From the NCBI GenBank assembly GCA_964499695.1, contig CAZCMD010000001.1:15819-79818 (forward strand): a stretch of 64,000 bases of DNA, given 5' to 3'. The notes under the pieces were generated by a model. That model saw nothing but the letters and a program-made list of their open reading frames with translations, did not search any database and was not told the origin of the DNA. Within the stretch, counting starts at the first letter, position 1, and the number at the start of each line of letters is the position of its first letter. The position numbers were made by a program, and so were the translations under genes. The stretch comes from JAAZBV01 sp964499695. GTDB taxonomy: Bacteria; Desulfobacterota; DSM-4660; Desulfatiglandales; HGW-15. This document shows, in pieces, positions 7,380 to 16,800 of the stretch.

Positions 7380-10300
7380 ATGAGTATGCAGGATGACGAG
7401 ACCTTGAGACTTTATGTCGAAGAATCAATTGAGCATTTGGCAGACATTGAAAATGATCTGCTTGCTATTGAAAAGGATGGCGCTGATATCGATGAAGAAC
7501 TGGTAAACAAGGTATTTCGTGCTGCCCATTCAATAAAGGGTGGCGCCGGGTTTATGGGGCTTAACAATATCAAGGAACTCTCCCATAAAATGGAAAATGT
7601 CCTGGGTATGATCAGAGAAAGGGAGATGGTGCCAAACCCTGAAATTGTCAATATACTCCTGCTTGCATCAGATACACTAAGAAATCTGCTCAATAATGTC
7701 GGCGCCAGTAATGAGATGCCCATTGAAGAACATGTTAATGCCCTTGTTGCCCTTACAACAGGTGCTGTTCCTGAGAAAAAGGCTATAAAAACAGAGCAAA
7801 ACATAAACCTGATCTTTGATAATGGCAGGATGACTTTTAATATTTCTGCCTCTGATCTGGCCAATTCCAGAAAAAAGGGACAATACATATATCTGGCAGA
7901 GCTGGATCTTGTTCAGGATGTTGAAAAAAAGGGTCTCACCACTATGGATCTATTAAAAAGGCTCAGTGAAAGTGGGACGATTCTATCTAATGAGGTCGAT
8001 GTACAATCGGTTGGTACACTTGAAAAGTACTCAACATCAAGCAAGGTGCCTTTTCTCGTCCTGTTCGGGACGATACTTGAACCTGAAATGGTAAACGCCC
8101 TTTTTGATATTAATGAAGAGAATATTTACCTGCTGGAAGACAATAACAGTTTTATAAGGCTTACCGAATATGGCCAACCTCAAGAAACCGCAGAAGTCAA
8201 AAAAAGTCATGAGGAAACTCCTGTGATTCAACCTGAAGAAAAGGCTTTTAAAGAAGATACAACATCATTCTCTTCCCCTGAAACAGGTTCAACTATTGCT
8301 GCCAAAGAAACGGATATATCTGCTTCTTCCGCTTCAAAAACCGCTGATACAAGCCTGAGGGTCAATGTAAGTCTTCTTGATTCCCTGATGACACTTGCCG
8401 GAGAACTGGTACTTGGCAGAAATCAGCTCATGCAGTCTATTGGTCAGAAGGATATCAGGGCAATAGAAGGGACCGGTCAGAGGCTGGATCTTATAACATC
8501 AGAGATTCAGGAAGCAATCATGATGACAAGGATGCAGCCGATCGGTAATGTATTAAACAAATTTCCAAGGGTTGTAAGAGACCTTGCCCGAAATCTGAAC
8601 AAGGAGGTTAAGCTTACCATTGAAGGCGAAGGGGTTGAACTGGATAAAACAATCCTTGAAGCAATCAATGATCCCCTTACACATCTTGTCAGAAATTCAG
8701 TTGATCACGGTATAGAACTTCCTGCTGAAAGGCAGAGGGCAGGAAAGGAATCTGTCGGTCATGTGTTGCTCAAGGCATATCATGAGGCAGGCCAGGTGAA
8801 TATAGAAATCAGGGATGATGGAAAGGGCATAAATCCCAACAAGCTGACAAAGGTTGCCCTTGAGAAAAAGGTGATAACCGAAGATCAGGCAATTTCAATG
8901 TCTGATAAGGAAAAGATAAATCTGATATTCCTTCCCGGTTTTTCAACAGCGGAAAAGGTAAGCGATGTATCAGGGCGCGGTGTTGGTATGGACGTTGTTA
9001 AAACCAACCTTGATAAGCTTGGTGGTGTTGTGGATGTGGATTCTGCTATCGGTAAGGGTACAACTATAAAAATCAAACTGCCCCTTACACTGGCAATTAT
9101 TCCAAGTCAGTTGATAAGTGTTTGCGGTGAAAGATATGCTATACCACAGGTCAACCTTGAAGAACTCTTCAGGATACCTGCCAATCAGGTCAAAGACAGG
9201 ATAGAAAAGGTCGGTGATGCAGAGGTTGTAAGATTAAGAGGAAGCCTTCTTCCCCTGATCAGGCTTTCCGATGTTATAGGGATTGAAAGAGAATACATTG
9301 ACACCAGCGAAAAAATCAAAAAATCTGACAGAAGGGAAAGCATTTCTGACAGAAGAGGGAGAAAAAGTCCTCTTAAAAAGGCTGTAAAGGATGATATCAT
9401 CCGCGGGATTAATGAGAGCAGCGAAGGATCGGAAGAAAATGATACAGAAGACGATTACTCAAACCGGAGAAAAAAATCCACTGACCGAAGATATCATGCT
9501 TCCAGTGCGGTAAATATTGTTGTTGTCTATACCGGGGCACTTAAATACGGGCTTGTTGTGGATATATTACACGATTCCGAAGAAATCGTGGTAAAACCGC
9601 TTGGAAGGCATCTCAAACACTGCAAGGCATATGCCGGCGCCACCATAATGGGAGATGGCCGTGTAGCGCTGATTCTTGATGTTGCAGGAATTTCCAAGAT
9701 GGCCCGCCTGACTTCAATGGATGGTACTGAGAGGGCTGTGCAGGTTGCCAAGGAACAGAGGATGAAGAGCCAGAAAGATATCCAGTCTCTGCTTATTTTC
9801 AGGAATGCAGAAGACGAACAGTTTGCAGTCCCCTTAGGTCTTGTTGAAAGGGTTGAGAAGATAAAACGGACTGACATAGAACATGTTGGAGGGAAAAAGG
9901 TTATACAGTACAGGGGTGCAAGCCTGCCTTTATTTGCCATAGAACAGGTAGCCAATGTAAAACCCCTTTCTGACAAGGAAGATCTGCTTGTAATTGTATT
10001 TTCTATCGGTGGAAGGGATATAGGTCTTCTCGCTACACCGCCGCTTGATTCAACAGAAGAGGCCCTGACAGTAGATGACATGACCCTCAAGCAGACTGGG
10101 ATCATGGGTTCGGCCATAATAGGGAATCAGACAACCCTCATGATAAATATCTTCGGGATTGTCGAGGCCCTTAACCCTGACTGGTTTACCAAAAAGGAAA
10201 CAGTTATGGTTTCTGAAAACAAGGCCGCTACGGTTCTCTATGCTGAGGACTCCAATTTTTTCAGGGGGCAGGTTACTGAATACCTGAAGGAAGACGGGTA

Positions 10301-10601
10301 TAATGTTATTGAGGCAGAAGATGGTCGAATCGCCCTTGATCTTATTGAAAAACATATAGATGAAATTTCCCTTGTTATAACTGACATAGAGATGCCCAAT
10401 ATGGATGGCTTTGAGCTTACATCATATATTAAAAAAGATGCAAGATTCAGGCATCTCCCTGTGATTGCCCTTACAACAATGGCAAGCGACGAGGATATCC
10501 AGAAAGGGAATAAAGTCGGGATAGATGATTATCAGATAAAGTTGGATAAGGAAAAGCTGATGAAAAGTGTTTTTCAGCATCTCAAGGCAGTTACGAAATA
10601 G
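7380..10601 (+). CDS. cheA: hybrid chemotaxis kinase CheA with two CheW domains and a C-terminal receiver
   Basis: 1073 residues, against about 650 for a plain CheA. Domains in order: Hpt (1-110, H50 in AAHSIKGGAGFMG); a P2-like region (about 140-260); a Ser/Thr/Glu-rich linker; dimerisation helices (about 325-385); HATPase (about 410-565, N439 in HLVRNSVDHGIE and GRGVGMDVVK); a CheW-like domain (about 575-775) split by a charged insert of about 65 residues (645-710, DRR-rich); a second CheW-like domain (about 800-935); and a receiver (about 950-1070) with phospho-acceptor D1002 in VITDIEMP. An upstream in-frame ATG exists at 7362, but GGAGG five bases before 7380 favours this start. Confidence 0.93.
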   Translation: MSMQDDETLRLYVEESIEHLADIENDLLAIEKDGADIDEELVNKVFRAAHSIKGGAGFMGLNNIKELSHKMENVLGMIREREMVPNPEIVNILLLASDTLRNLLNNVGASNEMPIEEHVNALVALTTGAVPEKKAIKTEQNINLIFDNGRMTFNISASDLANSRKKGQYIYLAELDLVQDVEKKGLTTMDLLKRLSESGTILSNEVDVQSVGTLEKYSTSSKVPFLVLFGTILEPEMVNALFDINEENIYLLEDNNSFIRLTEYGQPQETAEVKKSHEETPVIQPEEKAFKEDTTSFSSPETGSTIAAKETDISASSASKTADTSLRVNVSLLDSLMTLAGELVLGRNQLMQSIGQKDIRAIEGTGQRLDLITSEIQEAIMMTRMQPIGNVLNKFPRVVRDLARNLNKEVKLTIEGEGVELDKTILEAINDPLTHLVRNSVDHGIELPAERQRAGKESVGHVLLKAYHEAGQVNIEIRDDGKGINPNKLTKVALEKKVITEDQAISMSDKEKINLIFLPGFSTAEKVSDVSGRGVGMDVVKTNLDKLGGVVDVDSAIGKGTTIKIKLPLTLAIIPSQLISVCGERYAIPQVNLEELFRIPANQVKDRIEKVGDAEVVRLRGSLLPLIRLSDVIGIEREYIDTSEKIKKSDRRESISDRRGRKSPLKKAVKDDIIRGINESSEGSEENDTEDDYSNRRKKSTDRRYHASSAVNIVVVYTGALKYGLVVDILHDSEEIVVKPLGRHLKHCKAYAGATIMGDGRVALILDVAGISKMARLTSMDGTERAVQVAKEQRMKSQKDIQSLLIFRNAEDEQFAVPLGLVERVEKIKRTDIEHVGGKKVIQYRGASLPLFAIEQVANVKPLSDKEDLLVIVFSIGGRDIGLLATPPLDSTEEALTVDDMTLKQTGIMGSAIIGNQTTLMINIFGIVEALNPDWFTKKETVMVSENKAATVLYAEDSNFFRGQVTEYLKEDGYNVIEAEDGRIALDLIEKHIDEISLVITDIEMPNMDGFELTSYIKKDARFRHLPVIALTTMASDEDIQKGNKVGIDDYQIKLDKEKLMKSVFQHLKAVTK

Positions 10602-10679
10602 AAAATAAGCGGATTACAGGTATCCTGAAATCTTTTTAAAAACTATACACCGGATTAATGGTGCGGGAGGTAATAATAA

Positions 10680-11153
10680 ATGGCTAACCATGCTGACAAT
10701 AGAAATGCAGGGAATAAAACAATGGAACTGGCAACATTTTATGTCGGTGATTCGCTGTGCGGTATGGATATATTAAAGGTCCAGGAGATAAACAAGCTCC
10801 TTGAGATGACAGAGGTGCCGCTTGCCCCTGATTATGTAAAGGGAATACTGAACCTCAGAGGTCAGATCGTTACTGTCATAGACCTTGGAAACAAACTCAG
10901 TCTGGCAGATACGGAGATCTCCAGTGAAACCAGAAACATAATTGTCAACTCAAATGGTGAGTATATAGGTCTTCTTGTGCACAGGATAGGAGATGTTGAA
11001 AGGACAGAAGAAGATAAAATAGAACCTCCGCCGGCAAATATCGGAGGCATTCAGGGAAGGTATTTTGAGGGTGTCTTTAAAAAGGAAAAGAGCCTGATCG
11101 GCATACTCAATGTGGAAGAGATCCTGAAGGATGACAGCAGTCAGGCCATTTAG
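10680..11153 (+). CDS. cheW: chemotaxis coupling protein CheW
   Basis: 157 residues forming one CheW domain: LATFYVGDSLCGMDILKVQEI at the start, then VKGILNLRGQIVTVIDLG, the CheW signature, and a C-terminal GVFKKEKSLIGILNVEEIL. It couples receptors to CheA at the membrane. A good ribosome site (GGGAGG) precedes the ATG. It lies between cheA and cheB in the operon. The two extra CheW modules inside CheA mean this operon encodes three coupling domains. Confidence 0.93.
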   Translation: MANHADNRNAGNKTMELATFYVGDSLCGMDILKVQEINKLLEMTEVPLAPDYVKGILNLRGQIVTVIDLGNKLSLADTEISSETRNIIVNSNGEYIGLLVHRIGDVERTEEDKIEPPPANIGGIQGRYFEGVFKKEKSLIGILNVEEILKDDSSQAI

Positions 11154-11220
11154 GAATTAGACAGAGATTGATCCCGGGCTTGATCTTTCAATTGAAAGAA
11201 AAAAGGAATTACAGGACTTA

Positions 11221-12345
11221 ATGGAAAAAACTCCCCTCAGAGTGCTTGTGGTCGACGATACCGTGGTTTATCGTAAGACTGTGAGTGATGTGCTGGCTGA
11301 AATACCAGGTGTTGAGGTAGTCGGGACTGCCAATAATGGCAAGATTGCCATGATGAAGATAGCCTCCCTGAAGCCAGACCTCATTACCCTTGATATCGAA
11401 ATGCCTGAGATGAACGGGCTTGATGTGCTGAGGGCGTTAAAAACAGAGGCGCCTGATGTTGGCGCCATAGTATTAAGCACACTTACTCACAAGGGCGGTG
11501 ACCTCACCATAAAGGCGCTTGAGCTGGGCGCCTTTGATTATATTACAAAACCGGAAACCGGAAGTATTGAAGAGAGTAAAAGAACAATAAAAAAGATACT
11601 GGATCTTTTGCTCAAGAGTTACTCCAGACATCTGGAGATGAAAAAGATTCTGCGGGGCGCAGGTTACGGAAAATCATATACTACTGAGGCAGTATCAGGT
11701 CAGGCTGATTTAAGGACATCAAGGTACACTTCAGTTTCATCAACAAGATCACACAGAAAGGTAAAAGCGGAAATCGTAGGTATTGGAATATCAACCGGAG
11801 GTCCAAAGGCATTATCTGAAATGATGCCTATGATTCCTGCTAATATTAATGTGCCTATATTAATAGTACAGCATATGCCTCCAATGTTTACCGAATCACT
11901 TGCGAAAAGTCTCAATGCACGATGTGCCATTGAAGTTAAAGAGGCAGAGGATGGAGAGATAATCAGACCCAACGTCGCATTTATTGCACCTGGTGGAAGG
12001 CAGATGAAGGTAGTTGCAGGCGCTGACGGGTTGAGCAGGATAATCAGGATTACGGATGATCCTCCTGAAAATAGCTGCAAGCCTTCTGTGGATTATCTGT
12101 TCAGGTCAATTGCCGAGCATTATGTGGGTCGTTCTGCCGGTGTAATAATGACAGGTATGGGTTCTGACGGCACTCTGGGTTTAAGAGTAATGAAGAAAAA
12201 TGGTTCATTTATCATTGCGCAGGATGAACCAAGCTGTGTTGTATTTGGTATGCCGAAAAAGCCTATTGATGAGGGGATTGTTGATATTATCGCACCCCTG
12301 GACAGGCTCGCGGATGAGATTTCTAACAGTGTAAAAGCTATATAG
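11221..12345 (+). CDS. cheB: chemotaxis response regulator protein-glutamate methylesterase CheB
   Basis: 374 residues. The receiver domain (1-125) has VVDD at 10-13, D58 in LDIEMPEMNG and K110. A linker of about 60 residues leads to the methylesterase domain (183-374) with the catalytic triad S191 (GISTGGP), H218 (VQHMPP) and D316 (GMGSDG). It removes methyl groups from receptor glutamates during adaptation. The spacing to cheW (67 bp) and cheR (22 bp) indicates an operon. Confidence 0.95.
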   Translation: MEKTPLRVLVVDDTVVYRKTVSDVLAEIPGVEVVGTANNGKIAMMKIASLKPDLITLDIEMPEMNGLDVLRALKTEAPDVGAIVLSTLTHKGGDLTIKALELGAFDYITKPETGSIEESKRTIKKILDLLLKSYSRHLEMKKILRGAGYGKSYTTEAVSGQADLRTSRYTSVSSTRSHRKVKAEIVGIGISTGGPKALSEMMPMIPANINVPILIVQHMPPMFTESLAKSLNARCAIEVKEAEDGEIIRPNVAFIAPGGRQMKVVAGADGLSRIIRITDDPPENSCKPSVDYLFRSIAEHYVGRSAGVIMTGMGSDGTLGLRVMKKNGSFIIAQDEPSCVVFGMPKKPIDEGIVDIIAPLDRLADEISNSVKAI

Positions 12346-12367
12346 GAAAAGTGTTTGTGTATAATTC

Positions 12368-13210
12368 ATGATCAAGATTACTCCAAATGAGATAAAGGTA
12401 CTTTCAAAATATATCTATGATATTTCAGGGATATTCCTTGATGAGAAAAAGGCATATCTTCTTGAAACCAGATTAAAAATGATCATGGATGCAGAGAGGT
12501 TTACCTCTTATCAGGAGCTTTATCAGAGGGCAAAATCTGAAAAAAGCGTCCATTTGGAAAGAAAGATAATAGATGCAGTGACCACAAATGAGACCCTGTT
12601 TTTCAGAGACAAGTCGCCTTTTGAAATGTTCAAGTATAAAGTCATGCCTGACCTAATAGATAAGCGTGCAGCCCAGAACTCCGGTATGTCACCTATTAAT
12701 ATCCGAATATGGAGTGCAGCCTGCTCCACTGGCCAGGAAATTTACAGTCTTGCCATTATTTTAAAGGAACTGATCCCTGATCAGAAGAAGTACAAGATCA
12801 AGCTTTTAGGTACTGATATCTCGGATGATGCTGTGGCGCAGGCAAGCTATGGCAAGTATAACAGGTTTGAGATAGAGCGGGGGCTTGAAAAGGATCAACT
12901 GCAAAGATATTTTGTTTCAAATGGGAACTCCTGGAAGATCAGGGACGATATAAGGGCAATGGCGGTCTTTCAGAAACGAAATTTAATGGGACCATTTACC
13001 GGGATAGGTCAGTTTGACATTATTTTCTGCCGTAATGTTGCCATATATTTCAGTATTGATGACAGAAAAAAGCTCTTTGAAAAGATTGCAGGTGTCCTGG
13101 CTCCTGACGGATATCTTATCATTGGTTCTACAGAATCATTAACAGGCATATGTCCGCAGTTTGAGGCACAGAGACATTTGAGGTCAGTATTTTATACAAT
13201 AAAACAATAA
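12368..13210 (+). CDS. cheR: chemotaxis protein methyltransferase CheR
   Basis: 280 residues. The N-terminal CheR helical domain is followed by the SAM-binding domain, with TTNETLFFRD (near 77), IWSAACSTGQEIYSLA (near 115) and DIIFCRNVAIYF (near 220), all diagnostic of CheR. It methylates receptor glutamates and opposes CheB. The visible ribosome site is weak, so translation may depend on readthrough from cheB, 22 bp upstream. No TPR extension is present. Confidence 0.95.
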   Translation: MIKITPNEIKVLSKYIYDISGIFLDEKKAYLLETRLKMIMDAERFTSYQELYQRAKSEKSVHLERKIIDAVTTNETLFFRDKSPFEMFKYKVMPDLIDKRAAQNSGMSPINIRIWSAACSTGQEIYSLAIILKELIPDQKKYKIKLLGTDISDDAVAQASYGKYNRFEIERGLEKDQLQRYFVSNGNSWKIRDDIRAMAVFQKRNLMGPFTGIGQFDIIFCRNVAIYFSIDDRKKLFEKIAGVLAPDGYLIIGSTESLTGICPQFEAQRHLRSVFYTIKQ

Positions 13211-13243
13211 TCAGGCGGGATCAGGAAAGGAGAAGGATCAACT

Positions 13244-14134
13244 ATGAGACACAATAAATCATACATAGTCTGGATGCCTCAAAATGGTTCCGGTAAAACA
13301 CATCAGATTGTTATAAACCCATGGTATCTCATTGCGCTTATAATAACCTTTGTGTTATGTGTCGTTTCCATACCATTTTTCCAGCATCATGTTTTTGCGC
13401 TTAATAAGAAGATTGTCTTTCTTGAAAACTCCGGCACCAGCATGAAGTTAGAGATAGCAAACCTCAGATACCTTAAAGATAACCTGAGACAGATAGAGGA
13501 AAAAGACCATCAACTTTCTGAATATTTCGGGCTGGACAGTGACTCAAATGATATGGAAGGATTGCCAGGCAAGGGTGGAATATCCGATAATTCCGGATAC
13601 ATTGAACTGGAGAAAAGTCTATTATCTCTGCCTGATAAAAATGGCCTCTCATCCCATATTAATAACCTTGATGAAAAATTCAGGAAATATTCTGAACTAC
13701 TTAAGACCCGGGATCAGATTCTTGAGGTCACCCCCAGTATACTTCCTGTTGAAAAAAACAACATATCACTCTCATCAGGTTTTGGATGGCGTGAAAATCC
13801 TTTTACAAAAACAAAAGAATTTCATGCAGCGATAGATATATCAGGGGATAAAGGTGAAAAGATCTTTGCACCGGCAAGGGGCCTTGTTCTGAAAACAGGT
13901 AATGATAAAAGGATCGGTAAATTTATCCTTATCAGGCATACAGATAGAATAAAGACCTTATTTGGTCATCTGAGCCATATATATGCAGAAGAAGGAAAAG
14001 AGGTAAAGCGCGGGGACAGGATCGGTCTTATGGGAAACACCGGGCTATCAACGGGCAGTCATCTGCACTATATGGTAATAAAAGAGGGCAGGGCAGTTAA
14101 TCCCCTTGAGTACATACTTGATATGAGTAACTGA
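13244..14134 (+). CDS. membrane-anchored M23 family metallopeptidase
   Basis: 296 residues: a short cytoplasmic N-terminus, one transmembrane segment (about 27-48), a coiled-coil-like region (52-95, 140-160), and a C-terminal LytM/M23 domain (about 172-290). All zinc ligands are visible: H194 and D198 (FHAAIDIS) and H275 (SHLHYM), with H242 (FGHLSH) and H273 as catalytic histidines, so it should be an active peptidoglycan endopeptidase in the periplasm. AAGGAG precedes the ATG. Its place inside a chemotaxis operon suggests a role in cell-wall opening for flagella or in array/pole placement (inference). Confidence 0.88.
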   Translation: MRHNKSYIVWMPQNGSGKTHQIVINPWYLIALIITFVLCVVSIPFFQHHVFALNKKIVFLENSGTSMKLEIANLRYLKDNLRQIEEKDHQLSEYFGLDSDSNDMEGLPGKGGISDNSGYIELEKSLLSLPDKNGLSSHINNLDEKFRKYSELLKTRDQILEVTPSILPVEKNNISLSSGFGWRENPFTKTKEFHAAIDISGDKGEKIFAPARGLVLKTGNDKRIGKFILIRHTDRIKTLFGHLSHIYAEEGKEVKRGDRIGLMGNTGLSTGSHLHYMVIKEGRAVNPLEYILDMSN

Positions 14135-14136
14135 TT

Positions 14137-14808
14137 ATGAATTATATCTTTCTTTTAAACAGGAAAAATATTATACCAGTTTCATGTTTGATTATACTCT
14201 TCGTATTGGTCTCAGCCCAATTCTCCGGTGCAGCATTAAGAATGGATAAAGATGCTGTTTTTTGCAGCTATTTTATGATTAGTGGTAACAAGCCCTCAGA
14301 ACAGGACATTGAGGAGCTGTGTTTCAACAGTGGCAGGCCTTCATATACTGCCTTCAAGCCTTCTGAGATGTTTTCAAAAAAGAGCCTGCTGTCCGAGAAA
14401 AAAAAGATAGAAAACAGGATAAATGCCATTTCCGGTGACCCTACAATTATTTGGAGTGTAAGGCTTGATTCCATGGATGCAGCCGGCATTGAGCGTTTTT
14501 TCTCTGCTGATGCCATTAATGACAGTATGCCCCGTCCCACTCCCTACATAAGCGGAAGGATATCTGAAAACGGGCCGAAGTTTATCAGAAAGACTGTGAC
14601 AGCATTATTTGACAGATCTTCTGCTCAAAAATATGGGAAAGGGGTTGAGGTATTAATCAGCCTGCGGCCTGTCAAGTCTGTATATGAGTATGAAAAGAGA
14701 AATATTGTTGAACAGGATGTTCTCCTGCCTATCAGATATGTCATTTTTCAACCAATAAAAGTCCAGATACTTGACGGAAAATTGTTAAACAATCAATTGA
14801 ACAAATAA
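14137..14808 (+). CDS. exported protein of unknown function
   Basis: 223 residues, starting two bases after the M23 peptidase stop and probably translationally coupled to it. The N-terminus has a signal sequence (IIPVSCLIILFVLVSAQFSGA) likely cleaved near residue 32, so the mature protein would be periplasmic. It has two cysteines after the signal and no recognised catalytic motif. I do not recognise the family. The tight linkage suggests it works with the M23 peptidase, perhaps as an inhibitor or partner. Confidence 0.7.
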   Translation: MNYIFLLNRKNIIPVSCLIILFVLVSAQFSGAALRMDKDAVFCSYFMISGNKPSEQDIEELCFNSGRPSYTAFKPSEMFSKKSLLSEKKKIENRINAISGDPTIIWSVRLDSMDAAGIERFFSADAINDSMPRPTPYISGRISENGPKFIRKTVTALFDRSSAQKYGKGVEVLISLRPVKSVYEYEKRNIVEQDVLLPIRYVIFQPIKVQILDGKLLNNQLNK

Positions 14809-14955
14809 AACGTAATAACAGAATTGCACTTACCGCCTAATATATTGATTTAATTGAATATAAAAAAAGGTATATGCCTGCATATTTGGTATATATTTTG
14901 CTTTGTAATTAGAAAGATATTTTTTTGTATTGATCATTATGTGGAGGGTATTCTA

Positions 14956-16044
14956 ATGGGAAATGTGCTAATGGGTGATCTTGATGGCATGACAGAAAGA
15001 CTTGCCTTTGATACACATGAGATTGAACAGATTATAACAAGGTACAAGGCCAGGGTTGTCGCAGGAACAGATGACAATGACTATATGGAATATAATGGCA
15101 AAATATTTCCGGTAAAGGGAATAAAAGATACGGAAGGATTAAAACCCTACTTTATCATTCTGAAGTCGGGTGTTGCATTTAATGCGAGTGATTATCAGAT
15201 GCTCTTCAATACAGAAGATCTCCCAAACAGCCTGATTTCCGGGATTGATTCTTCGGGCAAAAAATATCTGTGCCGTCGTTATTTGAATGGAAGCAGGTTA
15301 ATGGAAACAACCGTTCAAAAGTATACTGCTGGAAATAACCAGAATCTAACCTCAGATGAGGCTGAAAAACTAAAGGATGTAATAAATAAGCTGAAAAAGG
15401 GAGAGTTTTTTGAACTGCTTACAATGGAGTTTTCCGATAAGATTAAGGGAATTGCCAAGGAACTGATAGATTTTAGAAAAGATATCCAGACCAGGATAGA
15501 GCCTGATATAGTGGAAATAGCATCAAAGGATATTCCTGAGGCAAGCAACCAGCTTGAAGGTATTAATGAAACCCTTGAAGAAAGCACTATGAAGATAATG
15601 GATATCAATGAGGCCCAGATGGAGGCTGCTAATACCCATTACAAGCTTCTCGATCAGATACTTGCAAAAAACAGTGACGGAGATGGAAATATTTCTATGG
15701 GTTTGAGCCTTGAAGAGGCCATAGAGACCATTGAAAACCAGGTCTCTTTCCTGAAAGAGATGGAACAGCGGTCACTTACCATGATGGAGCCATTGAGTTT
15801 TCAGGACCTTGTGGGTCAGCGTATCCAGAGGATTATTAAACTTGTGAGGTCAATGGAGGTAAAAATAGAAGAATTGATCGTCTCTTTTGGAATAAAATTA
15901 AAGAAATACAAGGAAGACCCCGAAATAACATATGAGGAACTTAATAAAGATGTCGATGAGTTCATGTATGAACTAAAAGGTCCACAAAGGTCAGGGGAAG
16001 GTCTTGATCAAAAGGCCATTGACGATCTCCTAAACAATATGTAA
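14956..16044 (+). CDS. cheZ: CheZ-type CheY-P phosphatase with an extra N-terminal domain
   Basis: 362 residues from the ATG at 14956, which has GGAGGG seven bases before it; the open frame further upstream is not used. Residues 150-362 are the CheZ long-helix bundle: PLSFQDLVGQRIQRI contains Q288, equivalent to the catalytic glutamine, and the C-terminal KAIDDLLNNM resembles the CheY-binding tail of CheZ. Residues 1-130 form a separate domain (FDTHEIEQII, KGIKDTEGLKPYFIILKSG) that I do not recognise. The gene lies directly before cheY, its expected substrate partner. E. coli CheZ is only about 214 residues. Confidence 0.8.
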   Translation: MGNVLMGDLDGMTERLAFDTHEIEQIITRYKARVVAGTDDNDYMEYNGKIFPVKGIKDTEGLKPYFIILKSGVAFNASDYQMLFNTEDLPNSLISGIDSSGKKYLCRRYLNGSRLMETTVQKYTAGNNQNLTSDEAEKLKDVINKLKKGEFFELLTMEFSDKIKGIAKELIDFRKDIQTRIEPDIVEIASKDIPEASNQLEGINETLEESTMKIMDINEAQMEAANTHYKLLDQILAKNSDGDGNISMGLSLEEAIETIENQVSFLKEMEQRSLTMMEPLSFQDLVGQRIQRIIKLVRSMEVKIEELIVSFGIKLKKYKEDPEITYEELNKDVDEFMYELKGPQRSGEGLDQKAIDDLLNNM

Positions 16045-16063
16045 TCTATAATAAAAACACAAT

Positions 16064-16085
16064 AAAGCTGGTTTTACAGCTTTTT
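16064..16085 (+). terminator. weak intrinsic terminator after cheZ
   Basis: AAAGCTG and CAGCTTT form a 7-bp stem with a six-base loop followed by TTT, between cheZ and cheY. The stem is short, so partial readthrough to cheY is likely. Confidence 0.4.
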
Positions 16086-16119
16086 CACAATATAATAGGG
16101 AATATATGGAGGAAAAAAT

Positions 16120-16497
16120 ATGGGATTTGATACTTCGATCAAGGTATTAGTGGTTGATGACTTCGCTACAATGAGAAGAATTGTTAAAGGTGTGCTCAAA
16201 CAGCTCGGTTTCAATGATATAATCGAGGCCGAAGATGGTAATATGGCTCTCAAAGAACTGCAAAAAGAAAAGGTTGGTTTGATCGTATCTGACTGGAATA
16301 TGCCCAACATGACAGGGCTTGACCTCCTTAAGGCAGTAAGGGCAGATGAAAAACTTAAAAATACACCTTTCCTGATGGTAACTGCTGAAGGACAGAAGGA
16401 AAATGTTGTCCAGGCTGTACAGGCCGGTGTAAGTAATTACATTGTGAAACCCTTTACCCCTGAAACCTTTAGTGCAAAACTGGAAAAGATATTCTGA
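16120..16497 (+). CDS. cheY: chemotaxis response regulator CheY
   Basis: 125 residues, a single receiver domain of canonical length. VVDDFATMRRIV gives the acidic pocket, D58 in SDWNMPNMTG is the phospho-acceptor, and MVTAEG (Thr) and YIVKPF (Lys) complete the active site. The DWNMP sequence is typical of motor-binding CheY. GGAGG precedes the ATG. Its neighbour is the CheZ phosphatase. Confidence 0.95.
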   Translation: MGFDTSIKVLVVDDFATMRRIVKGVLKQLGFNDIIEAEDGNMALKELQKEKVGLIVSDWNMPNMTGLDLLKAVRADEKLKNTPFLMVTAEGQKENVVQAVQAGVSNYIVKPFTPETFSAKLEKIF

Positions 16498-16680
16498 TAA
16501 GAGAAATATTTTTCCGCTAAAAGGGGAAGATTATTCCTTCTTTACGGCAGAAGACAAGATGTTAATTGTAATTAAAAATATAAAAAGAATTAAAGAAATA
16601 ATATGTAACCTGCTGAATATACAGTATAATTTTCACGCTTATCAATGCTGTGTATTAACGGTGTATGATCATCCGGATTA

Positions 16681-16696
16681 TGGCAAGCATATTGCA
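16681..16696 (+). promoter_or_regulatory. sigma-54 promoter upstream of the gene at 16801
   Basis: TGGCAAGCATATTGCA fits the RpoN consensus at every key position (TGGCA, then TTGCA, with exact spacing). It lies in the 303-bp gap 16498-16800, about 105 bp before the next start codon. Nothing else is recognised in that gap; an open frame across it has no ribosome site and no family resemblance. Confidence 0.75.
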
Positions 16697-16800
16697 ATAG
16701 AAAAAGATAATTCATATAAAAGGAGATCATACTATTAAGTATGATTTCTGTTAAATAGTTAATCGTTGTATGATTATCTGAACCGGAAAAGGAGTTAAAA

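Noticed and set aside
9527..10117. 196-codon open frame on the minus strand
   Set aside because: Antisense to the CheW domains of cheA, Ser-rich shadow of a well-supported gene.
14854..14955. N-terminal extension of cheZ with a hydrophobic stretch
   Set aside because: The ATG at 14956 follows GGAGGG; the extension has no ribosome site and would add a spurious membrane segment.
16472..16738. 88-codon open frame overlapping the end of cheY
   Set aside because: No ribosome site or family similarity, and a strong sigma-54 promoter lies inside it.
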